64,000 nucleotides of DNA, taken from NCBI GenBank assembly GCA_030247885.1, contig JAPDRO010000019.1, positions 558,001 to 622,000 of the forward strand, in the 5' to 3' direction. Below, piece by piece: positions 10,784 through 21,600 of the stretch. Made by a program: the position numbers and the translations under genes. How positions within the stretch are numbered: the stretch's first letter is position 1; every line of letters starts with the position of its first letter. Under the pieces are notes generated by a model. It did no database searches. It worked only from the letters and a program-made list of their open reading frames with translations, and was not told where the DNA came from. The stretch comes from Taxawa tesnikishii (nom. ined.) (lineage: Eukaryota; Ascomycota; Dothideomycetes; Dothideales).

Positions 10784-12529
10784 ATGGCCCATCAGTTTAG
10801 TTACGAATCATTACAAGAACCCTCGCGCCAGCTTCGACTTCTTACCATCATTTCGGTCAATGGAGAGATAACATGCAGCCTGGAGACCTTTGGCCTGGAC
10901 GACGCGCCGGATTTCCAGGCTGTCTCCTACGCTTGGGGTACTGACACTACTACTACATCTTCGCTTGCCTGCAATGGCCAACGTCTCTTAGTCTCCGCAT
11001 CTTCATGGTGGCATCCGCTGCCTGCAAGTAACACAATATCCTGCCAAACTATGGATTGATGCAATATGCATCAATCAAGCGGACCATCACGAGAAGGCTT
11101 CCCAGGTTGCTGTTATGGGCCAGATCTACAGGAAAGCAAGCACTGTATTGGTCTGGCTTGGCGAGGCTGCCGATGATAGCGACATATTGATGGATCACAT
11201 TCCTACACTGGGCCCTTTGCTTCAACAGATCCCACGCAGTTCATCGGGGATGGATTTCGAGGAAGTTGAACCACTGTTGGAACTGTTACCCGTACCGGAT
11301 CACCCTGTATGGAAGGCTCTCGTGGCGTTTTCCTCTCGCGCCTGATTTTCACGGTTATGGGTTGTGCAAGAGGTTGCTTTGGCTCGAGCCATCATCATGG
11401 TATGCGGCGAACGCAACACGACATATGAAGACCTTGTTTAACTTTTCTCCGCGTGGCAGAGCATGGACGTCCGTTGCCGCGGTCTCATCATTGAAGGGTT
11501 TGATTTGACGGATTTTAGGGACAATGTTCAGGGGTTCTGCCGCACCAACAAACTCAGAGAAGAGCACGCCCAGATGGACTTGCTAAACCTACTCCTAACA
11601 GCTTCGCCCAAGGGAGCAAAGGAACCGGTTGATCACGTGTACGGTCTCATGGAACTGATGCACGACGAACATAAGAGAGGAATCACCATTGACTACTCGA
11701 ACGCTGCTAAATCACAATACTGGAAACTCTACGCCTACGTAACCCAAATCGCTATGCGCTACGTTGGTCTCAAAGTGCTACATGCTGTTTTGACTCCAAA
11801 CCGGCCATCCCAACTTCCGTCGTGGTGTCTGAATTTCAACCTCGAGCCGCCTGGCTATTTCATCCATTTCCACATGGAGTATTTCAGGGCAGGCTTTGCC
11901 AAGGAGCCGGACCTGACGTACATAGAGCCAAAGGTCAGGTTCTCCGCTGACCTCTCCCTGGAGGCAACCGACTGGTCCGTAGGAACCGTGGATGAAATCG
12001 TCCCATTGCAAGTGCAGTCTATCAAGGCGGCAGGAGGTAGACGCATTAAAAGTTATCTCTCTGCAAGGATCAAAATGTCGCAACGTATTTCTCAGAGCTC
12101 AAGAAAAAATCAGCGAGCAGCGTCCATGCAGTATGCACGAACACTGGTAGCCGGGAATGACCGGTGTATGCGGATATCCGAGCTCGATTACGAGGCACTT
12201 TATCAAAGAATTCTACGCGTGGCGAGAAAAACTGTGCCGCAAGCGGAGTTGATTATGAATTCTTGAGGACTTTGTGTTTCGCGTGGGCAGGACGTTCCTT
12301 CTTTAGCACTGACGACGGACGCATCGGTCTCGCTCCGGTTAGCAGTAGGCCTGACGACATCATCTGCATATTTCCAGAAACTAGAACACCATTCATACTG
12401 CGTAAACACGACAAGCACGATGGAAGCTACGCGGTGCTCGGTGACGCCTATATCGATGGTATAATGCATGGTGAGTTTCTGGAGGGGAAAGACTTGCAAG
12501 GCGATCTCGAATGGTTTACTTTGAGATGA
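10784..12529 (+). pseudogene. HET-domain protein, interrupted
   Basis: ATG 10784 opens a frame with the N-terminal HET hallmarks: FQAVSYAWGTD near residue 45, then WIDAICINQADHHEKASQV, MGQIYRKASTVLVWLGE and LWVVQEVALAR. Past that come a mid-region with DHVYGLMELM and the usual C-terminal block ending DDIICIFPETRTPFILRK and YVHGIMHGE-like DAYIDGIMHGEFLEG. HET proteins act in heterokaryon incompatibility and related self/non-self responses. The gene is spread over about four or five frame changes. Because several essential genes in this window show missing homopolymer bases, some of these breaks may be assembly errors, so 'pseudogene' is provisional. It lies alone between the RNase T2 and enoyl-CoA hydratase genes, on the same strand. 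Confidence 0.8.
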
Positions 12530-12869
12530 CCGGTCACTTCGTTCAAACATCGTTGATGTGCATTATTTAATTCAATACATGATACCATCTTGCCCATACA
12601 CCAGACTTGAAGAAAGTGCCATCGTTCTTTCTCGCGAAGGGCTCGAGCGTCCTGGCCAACTGTTGCCAATCCTCAGCGGTTATATATCGCTTCCGTCAAT
12701 TTTCATGAGAGGCAAAGGCACAAACAGGAATTGAGCCCGAGAAAACCGTACAATGGTATTACTAAAGTAGTGTTCGATCTTGAATAGGAAATAAACTGAG
12801 TTCACGTGTCATGGTTTCTCCGGAGCTTTCCCCGCATTCCGTCTCACTCCACTCACATCAACTCCAACC
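12530..12869. other. Intergenic, promoter side of enoyl-CoA hydratase gene
   Basis: A 340-bp spacer. The last 60 bp are pyrimidine-rich with CACTCAC-type repeats before ATG 12870, typical of a fungal leader. Nothing else is recognisable. Confidence 0.5.
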
Positions 12870-13843
12870 ATGCCTTCACCACCACGCCCGAGTATAGTCC
12901 TGCGCATCGCCAGACCTCATGCCAGGCATGCATACAGCACTGCCGCTCCGGCGATCAAGATCACTTCAGTTCCTGCGCCGCATGCAGGCAGCATCAAAAT
13001 TCTGTCCTTGAACCGGCCTAAAACGCGCAATGCCATCTCGAGGCAGTTACTGGCCGAGCTGAGCCACGCAGTCGAGTCCATCCACGCAGAAGGCGAGAGC
13101 GGGCCCACTCGAGCTCTCATCCTGGCCAGCGAGAGCGAGAGCGCGTTCTGCGCCGGGGCAGACCTGAAGGAGCGTCTGACCTTCACACCAGAGGAGTACG
13201 TGTTTGATCCACTCACCCCTCTCCCGAAAACGCAGTACGGTCCAATCGACGGCAACCTAACGGTCAAAACAGGACCCAAAACTTCCTCACCGCCCTCCGA
13301 AGCACCTTCACCCGCCTCTCACACCTCCCGATCCCAACTCTCTCCGCCATCTCCAGCACCGCCTTCGGCGGCGGCCTCGAGCTCGCCCTGACCACGCACT
13401 TCCGCGTCTTCGCCTCGACAGCCATCGTCGGCCTGCCTGAAACTCGTCTCGCGATCATCCCCGGCGCGGGCGGGACCTATCGACTCCCCGCTCTGATCGG
13501 GCTCTCGCGCGCTCGTGATATGATCCTGACCGGAAGACGCGTCAGCGGGCCTGAGGCGTACTTTCTAGGCTTGTGTGATCGGCTGGTTGAGGTTGTGGAT
13601 GAGGAGGCGCAGCAGGAGGGCGTGGCGAGGAAGAAGGTGCTCGATGCGGCCGTGCAGTTGGCGAGGGATATCTGCGAAGGCGGGCCGATTGCGATCCGCG
13701 CGGCGATGGAGGCTGTGGAGAGGTGTGCGGAGGGCGAGGCGGCGGAAAATAGGGCGTATGAGAGGGTTTTGGTGACGGAGGATCGGGTGGAGGCGTTGAA
13801 GGCATTCGGAGAGAAGAGGAAGCCGGCTTTCAAGGGGCGCTGA
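12870..13843 (+). CDS. Mitochondrial enoyl-CoA hydratase/isomerase (AUH-like)
   Basis: Exons 12870-13195 and 13273-13843 flank a 77-bp intron (GTACGT...AACAG) and encode 298 residues of the crotonase superfamily. The N terminus (MPSPPRPSIVLRIARPHARH) is Arg-rich without acids, as in a mitochondrial presequence. Crotonase marks are ILSLNRPKTRNAISRQLL, the oxyanion-hole segment SAFCAGADLKER, then STAFGGGLELALTTHFRVF and the catalytic-Glu region LPETRLAIIPGAGGTYRLP. The AGADLKER/GGGLELAL pattern is closest to AUH-type methylglutaconyl-CoA hydratases of leucine breakdown, but a plain fatty-acid enoyl-CoA hydratase cannot be excluded. The splice restores the conserved core and makes the total length a multiple of three. 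Confidence 0.9.
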
Positions 13844-14479
13844 GCGCTGATGGCAATTCGGTTCCGCACTGGACAGGACTGTTTGAGAGGCATGCTATAG
13901 GGGAAGACTTGTCATATTAAAGTACGTCAATATCGAAGGACTAAGTGAATGAACATAATGCCGTAAGCAACATTGACAAAATATCTGTCTACCGCTTTTC
14001 TCACGCTTTGCGGCCTGATGGGCTACCGTATTGGTCGAGCATCGTTGCACACATAGGAACAGTGCTGCTGCCTTGCCATAAACGCCGAGACAGATGAGCA
14101 GGGGTACTCGAGGAGGAAGCAGACGACAACCCACAAGACATCGCGTCAGCTACCCTCCCAAACACTGATAGCCATATAGAGCACAAATCTGATGAAAAAT
14201 CAGGAGATCAGGAACAGATTCTCTGTCGTCTCCATCCTACTCTCACTGGTGGGAGATCTAGCGGATTTGAGTTGAGTTTATTCGGGGTTTCGCTTTTGTT
14301 GGAAAGGAGGAGAGATCTTGGGTGGCGATGGCAATGCTCGTCAACCCCGATATGACATGGCAGATAGCGGTGCTGTTCGACCGGCAGATTAACCAGGGCC
14401 CATCTTTCGTGCGTCTCTTCCACTCGCCCTCCTGTCTTCATGCCTTCCTCCATTCTGCTTGCCCTTCCTGCGCGATCGA
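13844..14479. other. Convergent intergenic region
   Basis: This 636-bp region lies between the 3' ends of the enoyl-CoA hydratase gene (plus) and the DUF155 gene (minus), so it should hold two 3' UTRs. I see no reading frame, hairpin array or repeat in it. Confidence 0.5.
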
Positions 14480-15835
14480 CTACCTCCTCGGCAACGCTTC
14501 CGTACTCCCTTCCTCCAGCACCTCACTCTTCTCCATCCAGATCCGCCTGAGCTCGAACAAGACTTCAACACTGATCAGGAAAATGATCAGCCATTCGAGC
14601 CCCGTGCTGTGTTTCTCGCTCAACCGCTCCCTGAGCACACTCGCAATCTCGCTCGCGTAGTCCATGCGCTCGTTCAGAACCTTGATCCTCACCCCCACGT
14701 CTAGCGCCCTTCCCACTTCATCGTAGTACGCGCTCAGCCCCAAGCTGCTCGGTGAGTCCCAGAACAGGTCCGGGAGGCTGTCGGTCAGTTCGCTGTAGAG
14801 ATTCAACTGCGCGCGGATGGACAAGAGCTCTCCTGTCTTCCGCAGGATGAAAGAGCGCGTGAAGTTGACCCGTTGCCCGCGTGATAGGATTGTCGGTATT
14901 GATTTCGTGGAGGTGAAGTATGAGTCTAGCAGGTTTTCGAGGACGGCGAGTTTGGTGCTCCGCGCGAGGCCGGAGGAGAAGGCAATTTTGGCTAGCACTG
15001 TGTCGACATCTCTCGACTGCGGACTTGAGACCTCGGATTCGGCAGGATCGAAGGATGAGGGCGAGGTGCCTAGGATGATGGTATCACCGATGATTTCAGA
15101 CGAGTCTTTGGTTTGGTCTTCCAGATAGTCCAGGTCTTCGACCTCCATTTTGTCGAGATGAGGATTTTCGGCTGCGGGATGCAGGATCAAGCTCACCATG
15201 GCGCGCTGCAGGCGCTCCGGTACATTCCAGGTCACAATGGTCCCAGAAGGGAAAACGAAGATATCTCCTGCGCCCTGTGGCTTTTCCGTGCCGGTCTCTG
15301 GATCCGTGGCAACGTAGTTGGGCGTCTGGACGTGCACAACTTGTGGGTATAGTCCAGTGTGGAATGGGTCGATCTCATACCCGGCCTTTTTCAGCTGTTG
15401 TCGCGCGATCGGAATGTTGTATTGCTCCGCTACGCAGTATGCAGTCACTTCCTTGGTGTCGGCCTCTGGGTCCACAAACCGCCTCTTTCCAGATCCTTTG
15501 ATGAAACCATCTCTTGATCTCTGCGCCGCTACTGCGACTCTCCGTAGCGAGCTGGGCGCTTGTGTTCTGGATGTCTTCCGCTTCGTGGGTTTCTTGTTCG
15601 TCTGTTGTGCTACCACGGCTTCGCTGTTCTGGTCATCATGCTTCTGTCGACGTGGTGCCTTTGACGAGAAGAAGTTCTTGGGCGTCTTTCTGTACTTGGA
15701 GCTGGTACTGACGAGATAGTGACCGGGAGGTAGGAAGCTCGGTTGCCGTGGAGGACAGCTGCGGACGGTGATCAGACCCCTGCGCGCGATGCCGCCGACG
15801 ACATGGTGCTGCAGGCGGAGTCCTCCTGTCGCCAT
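14480..15835 (-). CDS. DUF155 / RMND1-type mitochondrial membrane protein
   Basis: A single exon of 451 residues. I start it at ATG 15835 (MATGGLRLQHHVVGG) because this opens an Arg-rich, acid-poor N terminus like a mitochondrial presequence; an in-frame ATG at 15955 would add 40 residues that do not look like one. The C-terminal half carries the DUF155 pattern: GDIFVFPSGTIVTWNVPE, RSFILRKTGELLSIRAQLNL, then DLFWD, and finally RVKVLNE-like RIKVLNERMDYASEI and LSEKHSTGLEWLIIFLISVE, where one membrane helix sits before a short tail. Relatives are human RMND1 and the yeast mitochondrial protein encoded by YDR282C, linked to the mitochondrial translation machinery of the inner membrane. It is divergent from vps41 with 251 bp between starts. 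Confidence 0.85.
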   Translation of the reverse strand: MATGGLRLQHHVVGGIARRGLITVRSCPPRQPSFLPPGHYLVSTSSKYRKTPKNFFSSKAPRRQKHDDQNSEAVVAQQTNKKPTKRKTSRTQAPSSLRRVAVAAQRSRDGFIKGSGKRRFVDPEADTKEVTAYCVAEQYNIPIARQQLKKAGYEIDPFHTGLYPQVVHVQTPNYVATDPETGTEKPQGAGDIFVFPSGTIVTWNVPERLQRAMVSLILHPAAENPHLDKMEVEDLDYLEDQTKDSSEIIGDTIILGTSPSSFDPAESEVSSPQSRDVDTVLAKIAFSSGLARSTKLAVLENLLDSYFTSTKSIPTILSRGQRVNFTRSFILRKTGELLSIRAQLNLYSELTDSLPDLFWDSPSSLGLSAYYDEVGRALDVGVRIKVLNERMDYASEIASVLRERLSEKHSTGLEWLIIFLISVEVLFELRRIWMEKSEVLEEGSTEALPRR

Positions 15836-16086
15836 TGGCCTGCGATGCCGTGGCTGTAAAGATGTATTGTGTTCATTGTGTTGTCTGTATCGAGTCTTAG
15901 CAGAGTCACAGAGAGGAACTGATCGCATCTCCCCACGCCATCTTGGCTGGGGCACAGATCGGCTTCATCCACGATCTCCATTGGCGTCGTCATTGTATGT
16001 GACACGGAACACGACATGTATGCACTGCACCTGCTCACGACATAACAACACACCGGCTTTTTCTACTCGATGCCTGCAGGTGCAGA
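15836..16086. promoter_or_regulatory. Divergent promoter between DUF155 gene and vps41
   Basis: The two start codons face away from each other across 251 bp, so both promoters must lie here or within the flanking leaders. No specific motif is claimed. Confidence 0.45.
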
Positions 16087-19000
16087 ATGTCTGCAGACCA
16101 AGAGGCGAAGGAGAAGGACGACGAGCTCGAAGACGACGAGCGCAATCAATCCCGGAGCACATCCCACCATGAGCTTACAACACGCGACTCCGACGACGAC
16201 CACCTTGTCGACGAGGAAGAGGAGGAGGAAGATGAGCCCAGGCTCAAATACACAAAGCTGACCGCCAGCTTGGCGAGTGTCTACCGGAATGGGGATGCTA
16301 CAAGCACCTTTTTGGTCGGCGGAGACAAGATGGTACGGGGCTGGAGAGAATATGGTCCGGTCCATGCTAAGAATTGTTTGAACAGGTTACAGGCACACAC
16401 AATGGCAACATAGTGAGTATGGGATACCATCGCCCCGTGGCTCTCCTGACCAAGCGCAGCATGTCTTGTCAATACCGTCGCTACAGACACTACGCGTCTA
16501 CCGCGCGCATACAGCCTCAATCACCGCCATATCAATCTCACCAGTTCCTCCTCCTCCGATTGCTGCAAGGACCGATGGCACAGGTCGGACAGTATCCGAC
16601 TCACAGCCCTTACTCAAACCACCGGTAACCCCAGCGAGCGCGACAAGTTCCCCGCGAACACCCAGACAGCAAGCGCCAGTACCCCCACCCCTTCTAATCA
16701 AATATACATCGCTTCCGCATCAATCGACGGTCACGTCTGTGTATCCTCGCTTGTTGATCCCAAGGATGTCATGCTCCGCAACTTTGCACGCCCAGTACAG
16801 GCAGTTGCGCTTTCGCCGGACTTCAAGAATGACCGAACCTACCTTTCTGGAGGGCTAGCAGGTAACTTGATCCTTACGGTCGGTGGCAAATCGGGCGTAA
16901 GCGCCGATGCAAACACAAACAGCGCGGCTGCAGCGGCCTCAGGGTGGTTGGGGGCAATAGGGTTGGGCTCGAATACCGGCAAGGACACGATCCTCCACTC
17001 TGGAGAAGGCAGCATCACCACTATCAAGTGGTCAAATTCCGGCAAGTTCGTCGTCTGGGTCAACGAGCAAGGCGTCAAGATTATGCGCTCCCACCTGAAG
17101 CTGGAGAGTGTAGATGCGGACTCTGCCTGGAAGCGTATCGCGCATGTAGACAGGCCGAACCGCAAGGGTTGGGAAGATATGGCGGGTGTGTGGAAAGGTC
17201 GCGCGGAATGGATCAGCGACAGGAATCTCGAGTCAGACGAGGAAGATACTGTATTATCTAACGGAAACAGCGCAGACACGCCGAAAGAAGGAAGCTTGCA
17301 CAGTAAACGAGGACCTCCGGAAAAGTTGGTCGTTGGCTGGGGGATACGGCGTGGGTCTTGCACGTGCATCCGGGTGGCGCTGGAGTCGGCAAGCATGTTG
17401 GTGAACGGTCGGTTGGCAGCGCCGACATTGTGCATAAGTAAGTCGAGGAGACTTATTTGCAAACCAGGAACATGCTAACAACTTGCGCAGACTGCAATTT
17501 CATGATTGCGTGGTTTCTGGATTATCGCTTTATACCCCTTCATTACTTGCTATTCTTGCATATCGAACGCGCGACGACGAAGACAATCCGATACCTTCTT
17601 CTGTGCAACACACCCCACGGAAAGGTAGGCATCATCGACAGACTGGACTCCCACCTGAGCTTCGCTTGATCAACGTTGTTTCGGGCGAAGAGGTTGACGT
17701 GGATGACCTCGAAAGGATCAGCCGGTACGAGAGCCTTTCAGCGGGAGATTACCACCTGGGAACCATTTATATTCCCACTCCCGAACATGTGACGCCGGCC
17801 GAAAGGAACGCTTTCGAGGAGTTTGGTACCAGACTTTGGGACGCTACGATGAATTCGACGCGGATCTTCAGTTCTGGCGCGAGCATGCTGAGCGCGCCGG
17901 GTAGCGGAGAGAACGGCCGGACGTCAGTTGCTTCACCCAGGGGATCTGTGGCACACGCTAGGGTGTCGACGCCGTCCAGTCGGACGTCTGAAGCGAATCC
18001 ATCCGTGGCGTGCGCCGGACTCAAGATGTTCATCCACAGCCCGTATGACTGTGTGCTCGCGATCAAGCGAGACCTATCTGACCATCTGTCCTGGTTGTTG
18101 GATCACCACAAATACGGAGCAGCGTGGGAACTGATCAATGACCATCCAACCATCGTCGCCCCGTCCAACGACAAGCGATCTGTGACCTCCTCCCCGGTAT
18201 CGACTCCGTCAAAAACAAAAGGAAGTCTTGCAGATTTCTTCGCAGACGACACGGAATCCCAAACCACGTTATCCGGTAACCGAGCGCAGAACTCGGCTGT
18301 TGAAAAGGAGAAACGCAGGATAGGCGACTTGTGGCTACAGCAACTGGTTGCAGCAAACGACTGGACACAAGCAGGTAAAATAGCAGGTAGAGTTCTGGGT
18401 ACCTCATCGAGATGGGAGCATTGGATCCTGGCATTCGCGCATGCGGATCGTTTCGACGAGATCACACCATACATTCCCAGTACGGAGCTCAAGCCTGCGT
18501 TGCCATCGTTCGTCTACGAGGTCGTGCTCGGCCACTACATCAGCGTGGACAGACCGCGATTCAAGGAACTACTCGACCAATGGGATCCGGAACTGTTCGA
18601 CATCAACAGCGTCACTGCTGCCATCGAGGATAAGCTCGAATCACAAGACGTCACCGAAGCTACTGTCGAAGGCGGCGAACGAGGCAGAGACTGGCGCATC
18701 TTGTTGGACGGACTGGCCAAACTCTACCTTGCAGCTGGACGCGCCCGAGACGCACTCAGATGCTATATCCGTTTGCACTCTGCAGACGCCGCGATGGATT
18801 TGATCAAAGACTATAACCTCGCAGATGCCATCTCAGATGATATTCCCGGTCTGGTGACGTTACGCATATCCAAGGAACAACTCACCTCTGCGCTTCCCAG
18901 CGAGCTAGAAGAAGGATCTTTGGAGCCTGTCCGTCTACTCGTCGATGAAGCATATCGTGGTACAGTAAGCCCGATTACTGTGGTTGACCAGCTCGAGAAG

Positions 19001-20104
19001 AAGGGCAAGGCATACCAACCCTTCCTTTTCTACTACTTCCGTTCGCTATGGCACGGCCAAGGCCTTTCCGTCAAGTCCAAACCGGACCGTCATGGCTACA
19101 ATCGCCAAGCAGCCGAAGGCCAAGCTATTGTCGAACAGTTTGGCGATCTGGCCGTACAACTGTTCGCGGAGTACGATCGTGAGCTTCTGATGACATTCCT
19201 GCGTTCTTCGACCTCGTATACATACGAGACGGCCTCCCGTATCTGCGAAGAACGCCATTATATACCCGAACTCGTTTATTTACTGGGCAAGATCGGCCAG
19301 ACGAAACGCGCTCTCTTCCTCATTATCGGTCAGCTGGGCGATGTCTCCCAGGCCATTGCATTTGCAAAGGAAAACCCGGATCTGTGGGACGATTTGCTCG
19401 ATTACGCTATGGACAAGCCTTCTTTCATCCGCGGGCTCCTGGCGGAAGTGGGCACGAGTATCGATCCCATCAACCTAGTGAGGAGAATTCCGGATGGACT
19501 GGAGATTGAAGGCTTGAGAGAAGGAATCGGAAAGATGATCAGGGAGTACGAGATCCAGTACAGTATTTCCGAGGGTGTGGCCAAAGTCTTGAGGGGAGAG
19601 GTGGCGATGGGGATGGATTCATTAAGGGCGGGACAAAAGAAGGCGATCAAGTTTGAAGTCTTGAAGGAGTCACCGGATGCAGTGGAGGTCAGAGTTGACC
19701 CCGTTGCCAGCGGAGTCGAGGAAGTGGAGAAATTGGGTGTTGGGAAGAAGATGGACGTCTCGGAGTATAGGCCTGGACATTGTGTGCAGTGCGGGGACTT
19801 GTTCGTGGAAGATGGTGAGTCGCAGAACCCACCCTTGGAGCTCTTGAACGGAATGCTAACGCGCAGGGCAGAGAAGGACACGCTCATCGGTTTCGCTTGC
19901 GGCCATGTTTTCCATCTCACATGCCTGTTAGATAATCACAGCGATGCGGACGCTGGAGTAATTCAGACGTTGCAGGATCAGGCCGTTGCGGATGAAGGAC
20001 CCGGCGTTAGGAGTGTTAAGTCAAAGGTCGATCACGCGTGGGCTATCAAGAACGTCCTCAAGGGAGGATGCCCGGTTTGCGTGGACCCGGAGAAGGTGGC
20101 TTGA
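16087..20104 (+). CDS. vps41: Vacuolar protein sorting protein Vps41 (HOPS subunit)
   Basis: Exons by eye: 16087-16332, 16386-16412, 16460-17437, 17491-19814 and 19872-20104, with introns of 53, 47, 53 and 57 bp. Order: acidic N terminus; EPRLKYTKLTASLASVYRNG and GTHNGNIHVLSIPSLQTLRV opening a WD-like propeller; a long alpha-solenoid/CHCR part from ~residue 600; a C-terminal RING-H2 (CVQCGDLF, FACGHVFHLTCLLDNH, GGCPVCVDP). Vps41 bridges Rab7/Ypt7 membranes for vacuole fusion and AP-3 docking. Two homopolymer runs (C at 16682-16691 and G at 17339-17343) each lack one base; with both restored the exons total 3810 nt, exactly 1270 codons, and the frame gives IYIASASIDGHVCVSSLVDP and VLHVHPGG. 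The last intron is a multiple of three and can be misread as coding. The start MSADQEAKEKDD fits the acidic N terminus usual for the family. Confidence 0.92.
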
Positions 20105-21600
20105 GGGGACGGGATTAAAGCTCGGGGTGGCATTGCATTGACATTGTATATGCTGGGATATCTTATGGACATTCGGTGGTTGCTCTTCTGTACGGTAACG
20201 TTCAGTTCTGGTCTGGCAGCGAGGGTGAGCGCATCCAATCTCGAAGGGGTTGTTAAGGGTTGGATTGGCGAGTGCCTCAGCTTCGTAGATATGGTAGAAC
20301 TTCACAGCCAGACAATACTCTTACGCCTCGATGAGGACAGGAAGCACCGCTTGGCAGATTACTAAGCGTCGCGATCTCGCTGAACTGACCGTGCATCTCT
20401 ATCCATGTTACGACAACGTACAAGACTGACACATCTCCTCGCGAACATGCATAGTGCAGCGTCAGTAGCTGCTCTGCACCCCTTCTGCGATCCCGAGACC
20501 TTTGGTGCTCACCCGCTGCATGCGTGGTGACCGACTGATGCGCGCTGCGCGACACACTGCTGGCTGATCGTTGCGTACAGACGCGGTGATAACACCAACG
20601 ACCAGCACCACTGCAGCAGTGATTCGTGGAGAATTGCTCAGTCACTAAACTTACAGAGATGATACGGGTAAAAGAAAACGATATGCATCTGGACGCGTCG
20701 ACGGGTGACGAGGATCGCGAAGTCGGTCTGTTGGCCGCAAACGCAGGATTGATGGAGGAAATCAAGCGGTGAGTGGGTAAAGGAGATCAGTGGACCGGAT
20801 GTCGTGTCTTGTTCCTCGTTTCTTACCGCAGCGCGCCAGCCGTGTGGGAATATCAGCCAGTGCCAGCGTTGCTGGTATGGCAGCGCAGGGGGCAAGGGGT
20901 CAAACGAAGCTTTTCACCTGAAAGCTTGTCTCAACTTCTGCCCGGCGTGCCTCGACCCTGCTCCACGTGCTGGCCTGCCTGAGGGATTTATCTCCCACAT
21001 TACGGTCAGCGTCCATGTTTAGCCAATACGTTGAAAATGGCAAAATGCAGATTGGATGCTCGAAAATCCCGCAAACTAACCCCCACACGAAACGGCTGGA
21101 GGCATGTGCTCACGGTAAGGGCCAGACACTCATAGTCTTTTAAACAGTAAATGGCTCATAACAATTCACCTGCTGTGCGACATTTCCTACGCCGCTACGC
21201 CATACTGTTCTGGTATGCGGATGCGGCTGCAGGGTCATTGTGTAAGATGTACAGGTGGCGATGTGTGATCTTGCTGCGCTACACGATGGTTTTGCGCATT
21301 ACGAGATGACAGTGTCCACTTTTCTCCTTTCACTTCGAGTACATAAGGATATGGTGGCCGGGCACACAGTGTGAACGATCAACTTACGACGTCTCTCTTC
21401 TGACGTATTACATTCCTCGCCCCTGAACAGCCAGCTCGCTCTGTCTTCCGTAGATCTACTATCCCTTCAACTTCACATTGCGCCCCTTTTTTTCTTCTTC
21501 TAGTTGATACGTTTTCGAGACGCCCCTGTCAAAGACTCATCCCTTGCCTACGAAACCATCTGCCCGAACGACAAGATCACCTTCAGGAGACGCATCTTCC
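20105..21600. other. Long intergenic / 5' region of the P-type ATPase gene
   Basis: About 1.5 kb without a convincing reading frame. The last ~120 bp before ATG 21601 are pyrimidine-rich, with a T-rich tract followed by CTTCTTCTAG that could be a leader or a 5' UTR splice acceptor. The unusual length suggests a regulated promoter for the ion pump, which is inference. Confidence 0.45.

Noticed and set aside
13542-13893. Pro/Ser-rich minus-strand frames
   Set aside because: Antisense shadows of exon 2 of the enoyl-CoA hydratase gene.
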